Notes: generated by a model from the letters alone, not told the origin. A stretch of 64,000 nucleotides of DNA from Sciscionella marina DSM 45152 (GCF_000379465.1 NZ_KB905397.1:1-64000); one strand, 5' to 3'; counted from the stretch's first letter, positions 26,936 through 35,711 are shown. Numbers and translations are program-made.

Positions 26936-27724
26936 ATGGCCGAGCCCACCGACACGCCGGACTGGCAACAGCTGCTGCACACCTGGGACCGTCAGCAGCA
27001 AGGGTACGTCGCGCACCGCGAACAACTCATCGGCACGATGCTCGACGCCACCGAGGCCGTCGTCGGCGACGCGCCACTGGCGCTCGACCTTGCCTGCGGC
27101 CCCGGCACGATCAGCGCCCGCCTGCTCGAACGCTTCCCGAAGGCACGCTGCGTAGCAGTCGACATCGACCCTCTGCTGCTGGCCATCGGACAAGGCGCCC
27201 TGTCCACCATGGACGGGCGCCTGCACTGGGTGGACGCCGATATCACCACCGACAGCTGGCTGCAGGCCATCGGTGATGAACAGTTCGACGTGGTCCTCTC
27301 GGCCACCGCGCTGCACTGGCTCACTCCCGCCCAGCTGATCACGACCTACCGCGATATCTCCGCCGCCCTGCGCCCCGGCGGTCTACTGCTCAACGCCGAC
27401 CGGCTGGAATTCGACGAACGTAGCCCCACTTGCCGGGAGCTCACCGCCACGGTGACCAAGACACGCTGGCAGACCGCATTCTGCGCCGAGGACATCGACG
27501 ACTGGGAAACCTGGTGGGCCTCCCTCGCCGGTCACCCTGTGCTCGAAGCGCTGCTCGAAACCCGCCGTGAACGATTCGCCGGAAACGACGGCACCACGAC
27601 ACAACGCCGCGGCGCCATCACCAGTTACGCGCTGCACGTGGCCGCCCTCGCCGAAGCCGGATTCCACGAGATCGACACCATCTGGCAGGACCTCAACCGC
27701 CGACTCCTGCTCGCCATCAACTGA
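26936..27724 (+). CDS. Class I SAM-dependent methyltransferase
   Basis: 262 residues. SAM motif I is LALDLACGPGTISARLLERF (~48-66), acidic loop CVAVDIDPLLLAIGQGA, motif II FDVVLSATALHWLT and motif III LRPGGLLLNAD. The AHWL-type block and overall order resemble trans-aconitate/Tam-like small-molecule methyltransferases; the substrate is unknown. The start is ATG 26936 after GGAGGA. Upstream 26774-26935 is non-coding and contains a duplicated GCCGAGCCCAC motif spanning the start codon. Confidence 0.82.
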   Translation: MAEPTDTPDWQQLLHTWDRQQQGYVAHREQLIGTMLDATEAVVGDAPLALDLACGPGTISARLLERFPKARCVAVDIDPLLLAIGQGALSTMDGRLHWVDADITTDSWLQAIGDEQFDVVLSATALHWLTPAQLITTYRDISAALRPGGLLLNADRLEFDERSPTCRELTATVTKTRWQTAFCAEDIDDWETWWASLAGHPVLEALLETRRERFAGNDGTTTQRRGAITSYALHVAALAEAGFHEIDTIWQDLNRRLLLAIN

Positions 27725-27795
27725 CAGTTCGCCCGCCTCGGGCCGGTCGGCAGTGTGGTCACCGACACCGAGAGGGAAGGGTCACCGCACCAGGA

Positions 27796-28998
27796 TCATC
27801 GGCGCGCATACCAGTCGAGTACCCGGGGCAGGCCCTGGTAGAGGGTGTCGAAATGCTCGAGCGGACCGAGATCGGTCAGCGGTGCGTCGGCCCCGGACCG
27901 GCGCAGGCTGCGCTGGCAGTGCCGGGAGTTGGTGATGGTGACCTGTGTGTCGCCGTGCGCCGCGAACAGGTGCACCGGTGCCCGGGGGCGCCACGAAGTA
28001 CAGGTGTCGTCATTGTCGCGCAAGGCTTTACGGACCCCACCGGTCGGGTGCAGCAGCCGGTTCAGGTAGGCGGTGGTGAACAGGTCCTGCGGAGTGGGCG
28101 GCAGTGCGGGGAATATCTCGTCCTCGCTGTGCGACCCGTCGAACAGCGCCTCCACGGTGCGATCGAACGGCGGCCGGAACACCTCGGACGGTTCGCTGTA
28201 GAAGTGGTGGATCCTGTTCATGGCGACCGTCCAGTACGCGAGGTAGAAGGCGGCGGCCGCCGGTGCCACTTCACCGCTGCCCAGTGCACCGGGAATCTCG
28301 GCGTGTTCGGCGTCGAGCGGTCCGCTGATCGGTGCCAGCGCACCGAGTCGCCATGGCCCCTGCCTCGACTGCAATGCCCTGCCGAGCGCCATGGCCGCGT
28401 GACCGCCCTGCGAGAACCCGGTGACGAACACCGAGCGCCGCAGTATCCGGTGCCGCCCTGCGGCGACCGCGCGGGCGGCATCCAGCATGTCCAGCGAGGC
28501 GCTGGCCTCGGAAGCGGCATCCATGTACGGGTGCAGACCCGCACCAAGGCCGAGCCCGAGGTAGTCGGGGGCGACCGCGGCGTACCCCCTCGAGGCGATC
28601 AGCAGCGCCGCCCCGCGATCCATGTTCGACGGCTCGAGCGAGGCCACATCGGCACGTCCGGTCCTGGTGCCATGCGTGTAGGACACCGTCCGGAGTACCC
28701 GATGTCCATTGCGGGGCAACACAACAAGCCCGCTGGCCACGGTCGGCGCGCCGGATACCCCGAGCGTCCGGTACCGCACCCGATAGGCGTCCGCACCGAA
28801 TCGGGCACCGGTGGCGTCGAATCCGGTCTCGCCGAGCCGATTCCGCAACGCGGCGGCATCGAGCGCCTGTACTCGCACGACATCGAGCACCTCACCACGG
28901 CTCGGGCTCGCCTCGGCGATCGTTCCCGAGGTCACCGCCAGAACACCGGCACAGACCGCTGCCAGCGAAACACGCACCATCCTCATCCAGGAAGCCAT
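27796..28998 (-). CDS. Secreted lipase-like alpha/beta hydrolase
   Basis: About 400 residues. A Sec signal peptide (MVRVSLAAVCAGVLAVTSGT, cleavage near EASP) precedes an alpha/beta-hydrolase of the secretory lipase (LIP) type. Markers are TVSYTHGTRTG, GYAAVAPDYLGLGLGAGLHP, nucleophile elbow VTGFSQGGHAA, and HLFAAHGDTQVT plus LGPLEHFD near the C-terminus for the acid and histidine of the triad. The family hydrolyses esters, including triacylglycerols. ATG 28998 or 28986 are both plausible starts. It is divergent from vanH, whose control element begins ~110 bp upstream of it. Confidence 0.82.
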   Translation of the reverse strand: MASWMRMVRVSLAAVCAGVLAVTSGTIAEASPSRGEVLDVVRVQALDAAALRNRLGETGFDATGARFGADAYRVRYRTLGVSGAPTVASGLVVLPRNGHRVLRTVSYTHGTRTGRADVASLEPSNMDRGAALLIASRGYAAVAPDYLGLGLGAGLHPYMDAASEASASLDMLDAARAVAAGRHRILRRSVFVTGFSQGGHAAMALGRALQSRQGPWRLGALAPISGPLDAEHAEIPGALGSGEVAPAAAAFYLAYWTVAMNRIHHFYSEPSEVFRPPFDRTVEALFDGSHSEDEIFPALPPTPQDLFTTAYLNRLLHPTGGVRKALRDNDDTCTSWRPRAPVHLFAAHGDTQVTITNSRHCQRSLRRSGADAPLTDLGPLEHFDTLYQGLPRVLDWYARR

Positions 28999-29110
28999 GG
29001 CAACGAAACTAGGCCGCGGAACAACCATCCCCCAGCCGGTGCGCCCCAGCTCCGCCGGTAGGGCTTTCCCCCGGAAACGAGTCCAGCCGCGCGTCATTAC
29101 CACTCGGTAA

Positions 29111-29169
29111 CATATCGTCGGCGTATCGAAAATCGGATACGTGCCGGCAACACGATGCCGTCTTGACTG
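29111..29169 (+). promoter_or_regulatory. Putative VanR-binding promoter element of vanHAX
   Basis: 50 of 59 positions match the element upstream of vanY (35185-35243). It holds tandem CATATCG/CGTATCG units 11 bp apart, typical spacing for OmpR-type regulators, and the dyad CGTATC...GATACG. GGATACGT may serve as the -10 region. The vanH ATG lies 5 bp after its end. Confidence 0.72.
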
Positions 29170-29174
29170 GGGGC

Positions 29175-30218
29175 ATGCCCTTTAGCGAACCAGCACGAGC
29201 GGCGGCGCGCTGCACCCGATCGCCCGCGATCTCGTCCGCTCCGCCCAGCCCGGCGTTGGGGATCACGGTCTACGGCTGTGGGCGGGATGAGGCGGTGCTG
29301 TTCCGGGAGTCGGCGCCGCGCTTCGGCGTTATTCCGACCATTATCGAATCCCCTGTTTCCGAGGACAATATCGACCTGTCGTTCGGGAATCGGTGTATCA
29401 GTGTCGGCCACAAGACGCGTATCACGGATTCCACGCTGCGCGCGCTGAGCAAGGCAGGCGTCGTGTACATCTCGACGCGCAGTGTGGGATGCAATCACAT
29501 CGATGTGGAATACGCGGACAGTGTCGGCATCTCGGTGGAGACCATCGCCTATTCGCCGGACAGTGTCGCCGATTACACGCTCATGCTGATATTGATGGCG
29601 CTGCGCAATGCGAAATCCTCGGTGCTCCGGGTGGCCGAGCACGATTACCGGCTGGGTGAGGTGCGCGGGCGGGAACTGCGGGACCTGACCATCGGGGTGA
29701 TCGGCACGGGACGCATCGGCGCCGCGGTCGTGGACCGGTTGCCTGGCTTCGGCTGCCAGGTGCTCGCCTACGACAGTCATCCCCGAACCTCGGCCGATTA
29801 TCTTCCGCTCGACGAATTGCTGCAGCTGAGCGACATCATCACGCTGCACACCCCGCTCGACGCGAGCACGCACCATCTGCTGAACCGACGGCGCATCGCG
29901 GCACTGCGGCTCGGCGCGGTCGTCATCAATACCGGGCGCGGTCCGCTGATCGACACCGAGGCCCTCGTTTCGGCACTGGAAAGCGGTCGGCTGGGTGGCG
30001 CGGCACTGGACGTACTCGAAGGGGAAGAGGGGATTTTCTACACCGACTGCAGTGCAAAACCCGTCGAGAACGAACAGCTACGAAGGCTGCAGCGGCTGCC
30101 GAATGTGCTGATCAGCCCGCACACCGCTTATTACACGGAACACGCGCTGAGCGACACCGTGGAGAACTCCATCATCAATTGCCTGAAATTCGCCGGAAGA
30201 AAGCAGCACTGGATATGA
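29175..30218 (+). CDS. vanH: D-lactate dehydrogenase VanH
   Basis: 347 residues from ATG 29175; an in-frame TTG at 29163 also exists. NAD-dependent 2-hydroxyacid dehydrogenase that reduces pyruvate to D-lactate for VanA. Rossmann motif: LTIGVIGTGRIGAAVVDRLP. Substrate/catalytic blocks are SVGCNHIDVEYADSVGISVE, TGRGPLIDTEALVSALESGR (catalytic Arg and Glu region) and SPHTAYYTEHAL with the catalytic His. An N-terminal 20-residue extension is Ala/Pro-rich and may not be translated. ATGA overlap with vanA; together with vanX this forms the classical HAX operon under the VanR element. Confidence 0.95.
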   Translation: MPFSEPARAAARCTRSPAISSAPPSPALGITVYGCGRDEAVLFRESAPRFGVIPTIIESPVSEDNIDLSFGNRCISVGHKTRITDSTLRALSKAGVVYISTRSVGCNHIDVEYADSVGISVETIAYSPDSVADYTLMLILMALRNAKSSVLRVAEHDYRLGEVRGRELRDLTIGVIGTGRIGAAVVDRLPGFGCQVLAYDSHPRTSADYLPLDELLQLSDIITLHTPLDASTHHLLNRRRIAALRLGAVVINTGRGPLIDTEALVSALESGRLGGAALDVLEGEEGIFYTDCSAKPVENEQLRRLQRLPNVLISPHTAYYTEHALSDTVENSIINCLKFAGRKQHWI

Positions 30219-31243
30219 AGATCGGAATCATTTTCGGGGGACCTTCCGAGGAGCACGCCGTCTCCGTCAAATCCGCGCAGGAGGTCGCGAAGCACCTCGA
30301 CCCCGAGAAGTACGAGCCGTTCTGGATCGGGATCACGCACAGCGGAACCTGGAAACTCTGCGAGGGCCCGGGCACGGACTGGGAGAACACCGGTCGCCCG
30401 GCGATACTGTCTCCGGACCGGAGCGTCCACGGACTGCTCGCGTTGGAACAAGGACAGTACCGGCCGGTCGCCCTGGATCTGGTGTTTCCCGTGCTGCACG
30501 GCAAATTCGGTGAGGACGGCGCGATCGAAGGTTTGCTGGAGCTCTCCGGAATCCCCTACGTCGGCTGCGATATCCAGAGTTCCGCGCTATGCATGGACAA
30601 GTCGCTCGCCTATCTCGTGGCCGGCGACGCGGGGATCGGCACCCCGAACTTCCGGACCGTGACCTCGAAGGAGGATCTCGATCCGGATCGGCTCAGCTAT
30701 CCCCTCTTCGTCAAACCTGCCCGTTCGGGATCCTCGTTCGGCGTCAGCAAGGTCTCGGACAAGGAGGAATTGCCGGGCGCGGTGGAGATCGCGCGGCAAT
30801 ACGATTCGAAAGTACTGATCGAAGAGGCGGTCGTGGCCACCGAGGTGGGCTGCGCGGTACTGGGAACCGGCCCGGATCCGGCCGTCGGCGAGCTGGACCA
30901 GATCCGGCTTTCCCACGGTTTCTTCAAAATCCATCAGGAGGACAATCCGGAAAGCGGTTCCGAGAACTCGACGATCAAGGTTCCCGCCGAGGTTTCGGCA
31001 AAAACACGGAAGCACGTGCAGCAGACGGCGAGAACCATCTATCGTGCCCTGGGCTGCAGTGGGCTCGCGCGGGTGGACATGTTCCTGAAAGAGGACGGCA
31101 CGGTGCTGCTCAACGAGGTCAATACCCTCCCCGGGCTGACCTCGTACAGCCGGTACCCGCGGATGATGGCCGCCGCCGGATTGTCGTTCTCCGAGATGAT
31201 CGACCGCATCGTGTCCTCGGCCGCGGCGGGCGGCCTTCGATGA
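30215..31243 (+). CDS. vanA: D-alanine-D-lactate ligase VanA-type
   Basis: 342 residues. ATP-grasp ligase that joins D-Ala to D-Lac, giving the depsipeptide that vancomycin binds poorly. The N-terminal KIGIIFGGPSEEHAVSVKSA and central KPARSGSSFGVSKV (ATP) are as in D-Ala-D-Ala ligases. The omega-loop FFKIHQEDNPESGSEN carries the histidine that, in VanA enzymes, replaces the Tyr/Phe arrangement of Ddl and favours D-lactate. LARVDMFLKEDGTVLLNEVN and SYSRYPRMMAAAG hold the metal-binding residues. Start ATG overlaps the vanH stop; the stop overlaps vanX. Confidence 0.95.
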   Translation: MKIGIIFGGPSEEHAVSVKSAQEVAKHLDPEKYEPFWIGITHSGTWKLCEGPGTDWENTGRPAILSPDRSVHGLLALEQGQYRPVALDLVFPVLHGKFGEDGAIEGLLELSGIPYVGCDIQSSALCMDKSLAYLVAGDAGIGTPNFRTVTSKEDLDPDRLSYPLFVKPARSGSSFGVSKVSDKEELPGAVEIARQYDSKVLIEEAVVATEVGCAVLGTGPDPAVGELDQIRLSHGFFKIHQEDNPESGSENSTIKVPAEVSAKTRKHVQQTARTIYRALGCSGLARVDMFLKEDGTVLLNEVNTLPGLTSYSRYPRMMAAAGLSFSEMIDRIVSSAAAGGLR

Positions 31244-31848
31244 ACGGGGATTTCGCCTTCGTCGACGACCTCGTCCCCGGAATTCGCTGGGATACCAAGT
31301 ACGCAACCTGGGACAATTTCACCGGAAAACCCGTCGACGGATACGTCGCCAATCGGATCATCGGAACGAAAGCATTGTGCGCGGCCCTGGAGCGGGCTCA
31401 GGACAAGGCCGCTCCCCTCGGGTTCGGCTTGCTCCTCTGGGACGGTTACCGCCCGCAACGCGCCGTGGACTGCTTCGTGCGGTGGTCGAAGCGACCGGAG
31501 GATGGCCGGACGAAATGGCGGCACTATCCGAACATCGACCGGGCGGGAATGTTCGAGGCAGGATACGTGGCCACCAAATCGGGACACAGCAGGGGAAGCA
31601 CCGTCGATCTGACGCTCTATCACCTGGCCACCGGTGAGCTCGCCCCGATGGGTGGTGGCCACGATCTGATGGATCCGGTCTCCCATCACGGGGCACATGG
31701 AATCACGGCGATCGAGGCGCGGAACCGCGCGCAGCTGTGTTCCATCATGGAGGACTGCGGTTTCGCGCGGTACGACTGCGAGTGGTGGCACTATACGTTG
31801 ACGGACGAACCATATCCGGACACATATTTCGATTTCCCCATCACCTAA
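31240..31848 (+). CDS. vanX: D-Ala-D-Ala dipeptidase VanX
   Basis: 202 residues. Zinc dipeptidase that removes residual D-Ala-D-Ala so that only D-Ala-D-Lac reaches the peptidoglycan precursor. Zinc and catalytic residues are visible: SGHSRGSTVDLTL (SxHxxGxAxD type, His and Asp ligands) and CEWWHYTL with the Glu and third His. GFGLLLWDGYRPQRAVDCFV is the conserved Arg-containing block. There is no signal peptide, so it is cytoplasmic. ATGA overlap with vanA; a GNAT gene follows after 21 bp. Confidence 0.95.
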   Translation: MNGDFAFVDDLVPGIRWDTKYATWDNFTGKPVDGYVANRIIGTKALCAALERAQDKAAPLGFGLLLWDGYRPQRAVDCFVRWSKRPEDGRTKWRHYPNIDRAGMFEAGYVATKSGHSRGSTVDLTLYHLATGELAPMGGGHDLMDPVSHHGAHGITAIEARNRAQLCSIMEDCGFARYDCEWWHYTLTDEPYPDTYFDFPIT

Positions 31849-31869
31849 TGAAGCACGAGGATTCCTTCC

Positions 31870-32304
31870 ATGACCGTCATCCGCGCGGTACGTACCGACG
31901 ATGCTCCGCGGCTCACCGAACTACTGACCCAGCTCGGGTATCCGAACGAACCCGGCGCGGTCACCAATCGGCTGGCTGAGCTGCTGGAATCCGATACCCA
32001 ACGACTGTTCACCGCGGGCCCGGACGACGACTCCCGCATCGACGGCTATCTCAGTATCGAACGGCGGTTACTCCTCGCGGAGGACGAATACGCCGAAATC
32101 ACCGGCCTCGTGGTCGATTCGACGGCCCGCCGTTCCGGTATCGGCCGAATTCTGGTCGACGCCGCCGAACAATGGGCAGTACGGCAGGGCCTCCACACGG
32201 TCATGGTCCGATCGAACGTGGCACGGTCCGAATCCCACCGGTTCTATGCGGGAATCGGGTACCAGCGAAAGAAGACCTCGCATGTCTACCGTAAGGAGAT
32301 CTGA
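31870..32304 (+). CDS. GNAT N-acetyltransferase within the van operon
   Basis: 144 residues, GNAT fold: VIRAVRTDDAPRLTELLTQL, DDSRIDGYLSIERRLLLAED, ITGLVVDSTARRSGIGRILV (motif A with R-x-x-G-I/G), then ARSESHRFYAGIGYQRKKTS. It transfers an acetyl group from acetyl-CoA to an unknown amine. It is 21 bp after vanX and 3 bp before the MurG-like gene, so it is in the same transcript. A role in modifying a wall precursor or the drug is only inferred from position. Confidence 0.85.
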   Translation: MTVIRAVRTDDAPRLTELLTQLGYPNEPGAVTNRLAELLESDTQRLFTAGPDDDSRIDGYLSIERRLLLAEDEYAEITGLVVDSTARRSGIGRILVDAAEQWAVRQGLHTVMVRSNVARSESHRFYAGIGYQRKKTSHVYRKEI

Positions 32305-32307
32305 ACC

Positions 32308-33405
32308 GTGAGCGCACCGCGGATCGTGATCGCGGGCGGCCATTCGGCCGGGCACATCGAGCCCGCGATGAACTTCGCCGATGCGCTGCGCCGACTGGAT
32401 TCCACCGCGGAGATCACCGCACTCGGCACCACGCGCGGACTGGACACCCGGCTCATCCCGGCCCGTGGTTGTCCACTCGAGCTGATCCCACCGGCTCCGC
32501 TGCCGCGCACGCTGAACCGGGAACTGCTGCGCACACCGGGCAGGCTGCGCGAATCGGTGCGGGCGGCCGGGTCGGCGCTCGACCGGATGCGAGCCGAGGC
32601 GGTGGTGGGTTTCGGCGGCTATGTGGCGGCCGCGGGCTATCTCGCCGCCCGCAGGCGAGGGTTGCCGATCGTCGTGCACGAGGCGAATGCGCGGCCCGGG
32701 GTGGCCAATCGCTTGGCGGCCCGGATGACCACGCGGGTGTTCACCGCGGCGCCGAATGTCCGGCTGGCGCACGCCACCGCGATCGGGATTCCGCTGCGTC
32801 CGGCGATCACCGGGCTCGACCGCTCCGCGCTGCGTGATGAGGCCCGGCGGCGGTTCGGTCTGCGCCCGGAAGGACCGGTGCTGCTGGTGACCGGTGGTTC
32901 GCAGGGTGCGGGATCGATCAACGACGCGGTATCCGGGGCGGCCACCGCACTGCGGGCGGCAGGCGTGCAGGTACTGCACATCACCGGTCCGCAGCACGTG
33001 GTCACGGTGCCGGATGGCGAACCGCCCTATGTGGTCCTCCCCTTCATCGAGGAAATGCGGTACGCCTACGCCGCAGCCGATTTCGTCATCTGCCGCTCGG
33101 GGGCGATGACCTGCGCCGAGCTGGCCGCGATCGGACTGCCCGCCGCGTATGTCCCGCTTCCGCTGCGCGGCGGCGAACAGGGGCGTAATGCCGAAGCGGT
33201 GGTCGCGGCCGGTGGGGCGCTGCTCGTCGAGGACGGCGAGCTCGACCGGGCCTGGATCGAACACACCCTGATCCCGGTGCTCACCGATCCCGGGCGGATC
33301 GCGGCGATGTCGGCGCACGCCTCGGCGGCCGGGGCGACCGATGCGGACCTCGTGCTGGCCCGGCAGGTGCTGGGCGTGGTCGCCGAACGGCGTGGCTCCC
33401 GCTGA
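32308..33405 (+). CDS. MurG-like UDP-GlcNAc transferase paralogue
   Basis: 365 residues, GT-B fold of the MurG family, which adds GlcNAc to lipid I to make lipid II. IVIAGGHSAGHIEPAMNFAD is the N-terminal G-loop (canonical MurG has GGTGGH). VVGFGGYVAAAGYLAARRRG, VHEANARPGVANRLAARMTT, LVTGGSQGAGSINDAV and VICRSGAMTCAELAAIGLPA are the conserved acceptor and donor blocks. A second MurG in van operons of actinomycetes is known and may prefer D-Lac-ending lipid I; that preference is not shown. Its stop lies 3 bp from the convergent vanS stop. Confidence 0.87.
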   Translation: MSAPRIVIAGGHSAGHIEPAMNFADALRRLDSTAEITALGTTRGLDTRLIPARGCPLELIPPAPLPRTLNRELLRTPGRLRESVRAAGSALDRMRAEAVVGFGGYVAAAGYLAARRRGLPIVVHEANARPGVANRLAARMTTRVFTAAPNVRLAHATAIGIPLRPAITGLDRSALRDEARRRFGLRPEGPVLLVTGGSQGAGSINDAVSGAATALRAAGVQVLHITGPQHVVTVPDGEPPYVVLPFIEEMRYAYAAADFVICRSGAMTCAELAAIGLPAAYVPLPLRGGEQGRNAEAVVAAGGALLVEDGELDRAWIEHTLIPVLTDPGRIAAMSAHASAAGATDADLVLARQVLGVVAERRGSR

Positions 33406-33408
33406 TCC

Positions 33409-34494
33409 TCAGCCGCCACTGCGCAGGGCCGCCACCGGAAGCTGCACCCGGACCCGGAGCCCGCCCGCGGGACGCGCGGCAAGATCGAGGACCCCGCCGT
33501 GGGCTCGGGTGATGCTGTTGACGATGGCCAGGCCGAGCCCGACGCCCGCATGATCGGTGCGGATTCGCCTCGACCCGCGCTGGAACGGCTCGAGAAGCGT
33601 GGAAACCACGTATGGCTCGAGTTTCTCCCCGGTGTTCTCGACGGTGAGCAGCACCGCCTTGGGGTGCACGCTGGTCCGGACCGAAACGGTGCCCTCCGCG
33701 GGCAGATTGTGCACGATCGCGTTGTGCACCAGGTTCGTGGTCAGTTGCAGCAGCAGCGCATACGAACCGAAGGCCGGGGCGATGTCACCGGAGGTCTCGA
33801 GGGTGACCCCGCTCTTCTCCGCGAGCGGGAGCAGTGTCTCGGTGGCTTCTTCGGCCACCAAGGACAGGTCGACGGCTTCCCTGCTGAACGACCGTCGATC
33901 GGCGCGGTGCAGCAACAGCAATGCCTCGGTGAGGTCGATCGCCTGTGCGTTGACGAATCGGAGGCGTTCGATGAGTTCACCGGTGTCCCGGTTCGGATCG
34001 TTGCGCGCGACGTCCAGCAGGGTCTGGGTGACCGCCAGTGGGGTGCGCAGTTCGTGGGAGGCGTTGGCGGCGAACCGCTGTTGTTCTGCCACGTGCGCCT
34101 CCAGCTGGGCGAGCATGGTGTCGAAGGCATCGGCGAGTTCACGGAACTCGTCGTTGCGGCCCTCCAACTGGATTCGGTGCGCCAACGAACCGGTCGCGGC
34201 CTTGCGGGTGGCCTTCGTGATGCGGGTCAGCGGGGCAAGCATGCGCCCGGCGAGAAACCAGCCACCCACGAGACCGAACACCAGCAGGAAGACCATCGCC
34301 AAGGCGGCCTTGGGGCCGAAGGCATCCACCAGATCGGCGCGGTTGGGGCCCACGCTGTGCCCCGAGCGGTAGGGCACGTAGCGCAGCAGGAACACCCACA
34401 CCACCGCCAGCAGCAGACCACCTGCCAGCATCAGGAATCCGGCGTAGCTGAGGGTGAGCTTGAGCCGAGCGCTCAGGCCCGATTCCCTATCCAT
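33409..34494 (-). CDS. vanS: Sensor histidine kinase VanS
   Basis: 361 residues from ATG 34494. Two membrane spans (~12-33, GFLMLAGGLLLAVVWVFLL; and ~62-84, AALAMVFLLVFGLVGGWFL) enclose a sensor loop of only ~26 residues. This resembles actinomycete VanS proteins with short extracytoplasmic loops. HAMP follows (RMLAPLTRITKATRKAATGS), then the H-box SHELRTPLAVTQTLLDVARN with the phosphorylated His, N-box TTNLVHNAIVHN, and G2-box GVGLGLAIVNSITRAHGG. It senses glycopeptide or its effect and phosphorylates VanR. Overlaps vanR by 8 bp. Confidence 0.92.
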   Translation of the reverse strand: MDRESGLSARLKLTLSYAGFLMLAGGLLLAVVWVFLLRYVPYRSGHSVGPNRADLVDAFGPKAALAMVFLLVFGLVGGWFLAGRMLAPLTRITKATRKAATGSLAHRIQLEGRNDEFRELADAFDTMLAQLEAHVAEQQRFAANASHELRTPLAVTQTLLDVARNDPNRDTGELIERLRFVNAQAIDLTEALLLLHRADRRSFSREAVDLSLVAEEATETLLPLAEKSGVTLETSGDIAPAFGSYALLLQLTTNLVHNAIVHNLPAEGTVSVRTSVHPKAVLLTVENTGEKLEPYVVSTLLEPFQRGSRRIRTDHAGVGLGLAIVNSITRAHGGVLDLAARPAGGLRVRVQLPVAALRSGG

Positions 34495-35161
34495 CCGTTT
34501 CCCCGGTTTCGATGCGGTAACCCACGCCGGGCACCGTGGCGATGAGCCAGGGTTCGCCGAGCCGTTTGCGCAGCGCCGAAACCGTGATGCGCACGGCATT
34601 GGTGAACGGGTCGGCGTTCTCGTCCCAGGCCCGCTCCAGCAGCTCCTCCGCGCTGATCACCCCGCCCTCGGCGGCTACGAGCACCTCGAGCACCGCGAAC
34701 TGTTTCCTGGTCAGCCCCACATAGCGGCCGTCCCGGTAGACCTCGCGGCGGAATGGGTCCAGCCGCAGACCGGCGATCTCCCGCACCGGCGGCCGGTTGT
34801 GCGCCCGCCTGCGGTCGAGCGCCCGGAGCCGGAGCACGAGTTCACGCAGTTCGAACGGCTTCGTGAGATAGTCGTCCGCACCGAGCTCGAACCCGGTCTC
34901 CTTGTCGTCCAGCCGATCGGCCGCGGTGAGCATGAGGATCGGCATACCGCTGCCCGAGGCGATGATCCGCTTCGCGATCTCGTCCCCGGAGGGCCCGGGA
35001 ATGTCCCGGTCCAGCACGGCGATGTCGTAGGCGTTGATGCTCAGCAGTTCCAGGGCGGTGTCACCGTCAGCGGCGATGTCCGCGGCGACCGCTTCCAGGC
35101 GCAAGCCATCCCGGATCGCCTCTGCCATATAGGGCTCGTCCTCGACGATCAGCACACGCAC
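34487..35161 (-). CDS. vanR: Response regulator VanR (OmpR family)
   Basis: 224 residues from GTG 35161. Receiver domain VRVLIVEDEPYMAEAIRDGL with phospho-Asp in IAVLDRDIPGPSGDEIAKRI and conserved Lys in DDYLTKPFELRELV. The C-terminal winged helix is of the OmpR type (LRLDPFRREVYRDGRYVGLT; ISAEELLERAWDENADPF; VRITVSALRKRLGEPWLIAT). It probably binds the repeated 59-bp elements upstream of vanH and vanY. The open frame could start further upstream at 35224, but that would cover the VanR element, so GTG 35161 is preferred. Divergent from vanY. Confidence 0.92.
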   Translation of the reverse strand: MRVLIVEDEPYMAEAIRDGLRLEAVAADIAADGDTALELLSINAYDIAVLDRDIPGPSGDEIAKRIIASGSGMPILMLTAADRLDDKETGFELGADDYLTKPFELRELVLRLRALDRRRAHNRPPVREIAGLRLDPFRREVYRDGRYVGLTRKQFAVLEVLVAAEGGVISAEELLERAWDENADPFTNAVRITVSALRKRLGEPWLIATVPGVGYRIETGETDG

Positions 35162-35184
35162 GCCCTTGATGCTACGAGCTGACG

Positions 35185-35243
35185 CATATCGATGGCATAT
35201 CGAAAATCGAATACGTGCCGGCAACGCGGAACCGCCTTGACTG
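35185..35243 (+). promoter_or_regulatory. Putative VanR-binding element between vanR and vanY
   Basis: Matches the vanH element at 50 of 59 positions, including TATCGAAAATCG and ATACGTGCCGGCAAC. It lies between the divergent starts of vanR (35161) and vanY (35250), so it may activate both vanY and vanRS. Confidence 0.72.
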
Positions 35244-35249
35244 AACGGT

Positions 35250-35711
35250 ATGACCTACCGCGAACAAGTACGCACCAGAACTCCGGGCAGCACCGTCTTC
35301 GATGACGGCACTCCCACCGTGGCGAACCTCGATCCGGCACTGCTCGCCGCCCTGCGCGAGGCCGCGAGAGCCGCCGAGGAAGAGGGCATCGAACTCCGGG
35401 TCAACAGCGGCTGGCGGACACCCGAGTACCAGAACCGGCTCCGCCGCAAAGCCGTCTTCGAGTACGGCTCGGCGAAAGAAGCAGCCCGATGGGTCGCCAC
35501 GGCGGAGACCTCGGCCCACGTATCCGGGAACGCGGTCGATATCGGGCCACCGCACGCCGCGGCGTGGCTTTCCGAGCACGGCGCCGAATACGGGTTGTGC
35601 CGGATCTACCGCAACGAACCCTGGCACTTCGAGCTGCGCCCGGAAGCCATCGAGCACGGTTGCCCGCCGCTGTACGCCGACCCCTCACAGGACCCGCGGA
35701 TGCACCGATAA
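35250..35711 (+). CDS. vanY: D,D-peptidase VanY (soluble type)
   Basis: 153 residues. Zinc D-Ala-D-Ala peptidase of the VanY/M15 family. GIELRVNSGWRTPEYQNRLR is the substrate block; SAHVSGNAVDIGP (SxHxxGxAxD) gives two zinc ligands and EPWHFELRP the catalytic Glu and third His. No signal peptide or membrane anchor is present, unlike enterococcal VanY, so it should act in the cytoplasm, like the soluble VanYn reported from glycopeptide producers. It has its own VanR-type element. The last five codons lie in the 58-bp direct repeat that bounds the PIN module. Confidence 0.9.
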   Translation: MTYREQVRTRTPGSTVFDDGTPTVANLDPALLAALREAARAAEEEGIELRVNSGWRTPEYQNRLRRKAVFEYGSAKEAARWVATAETSAHVSGNAVDIGPPHAAAWLSEHGAEYGLCRIYRNEPWHFELRPEAIEHGCPPLYADPSQDPRMHR

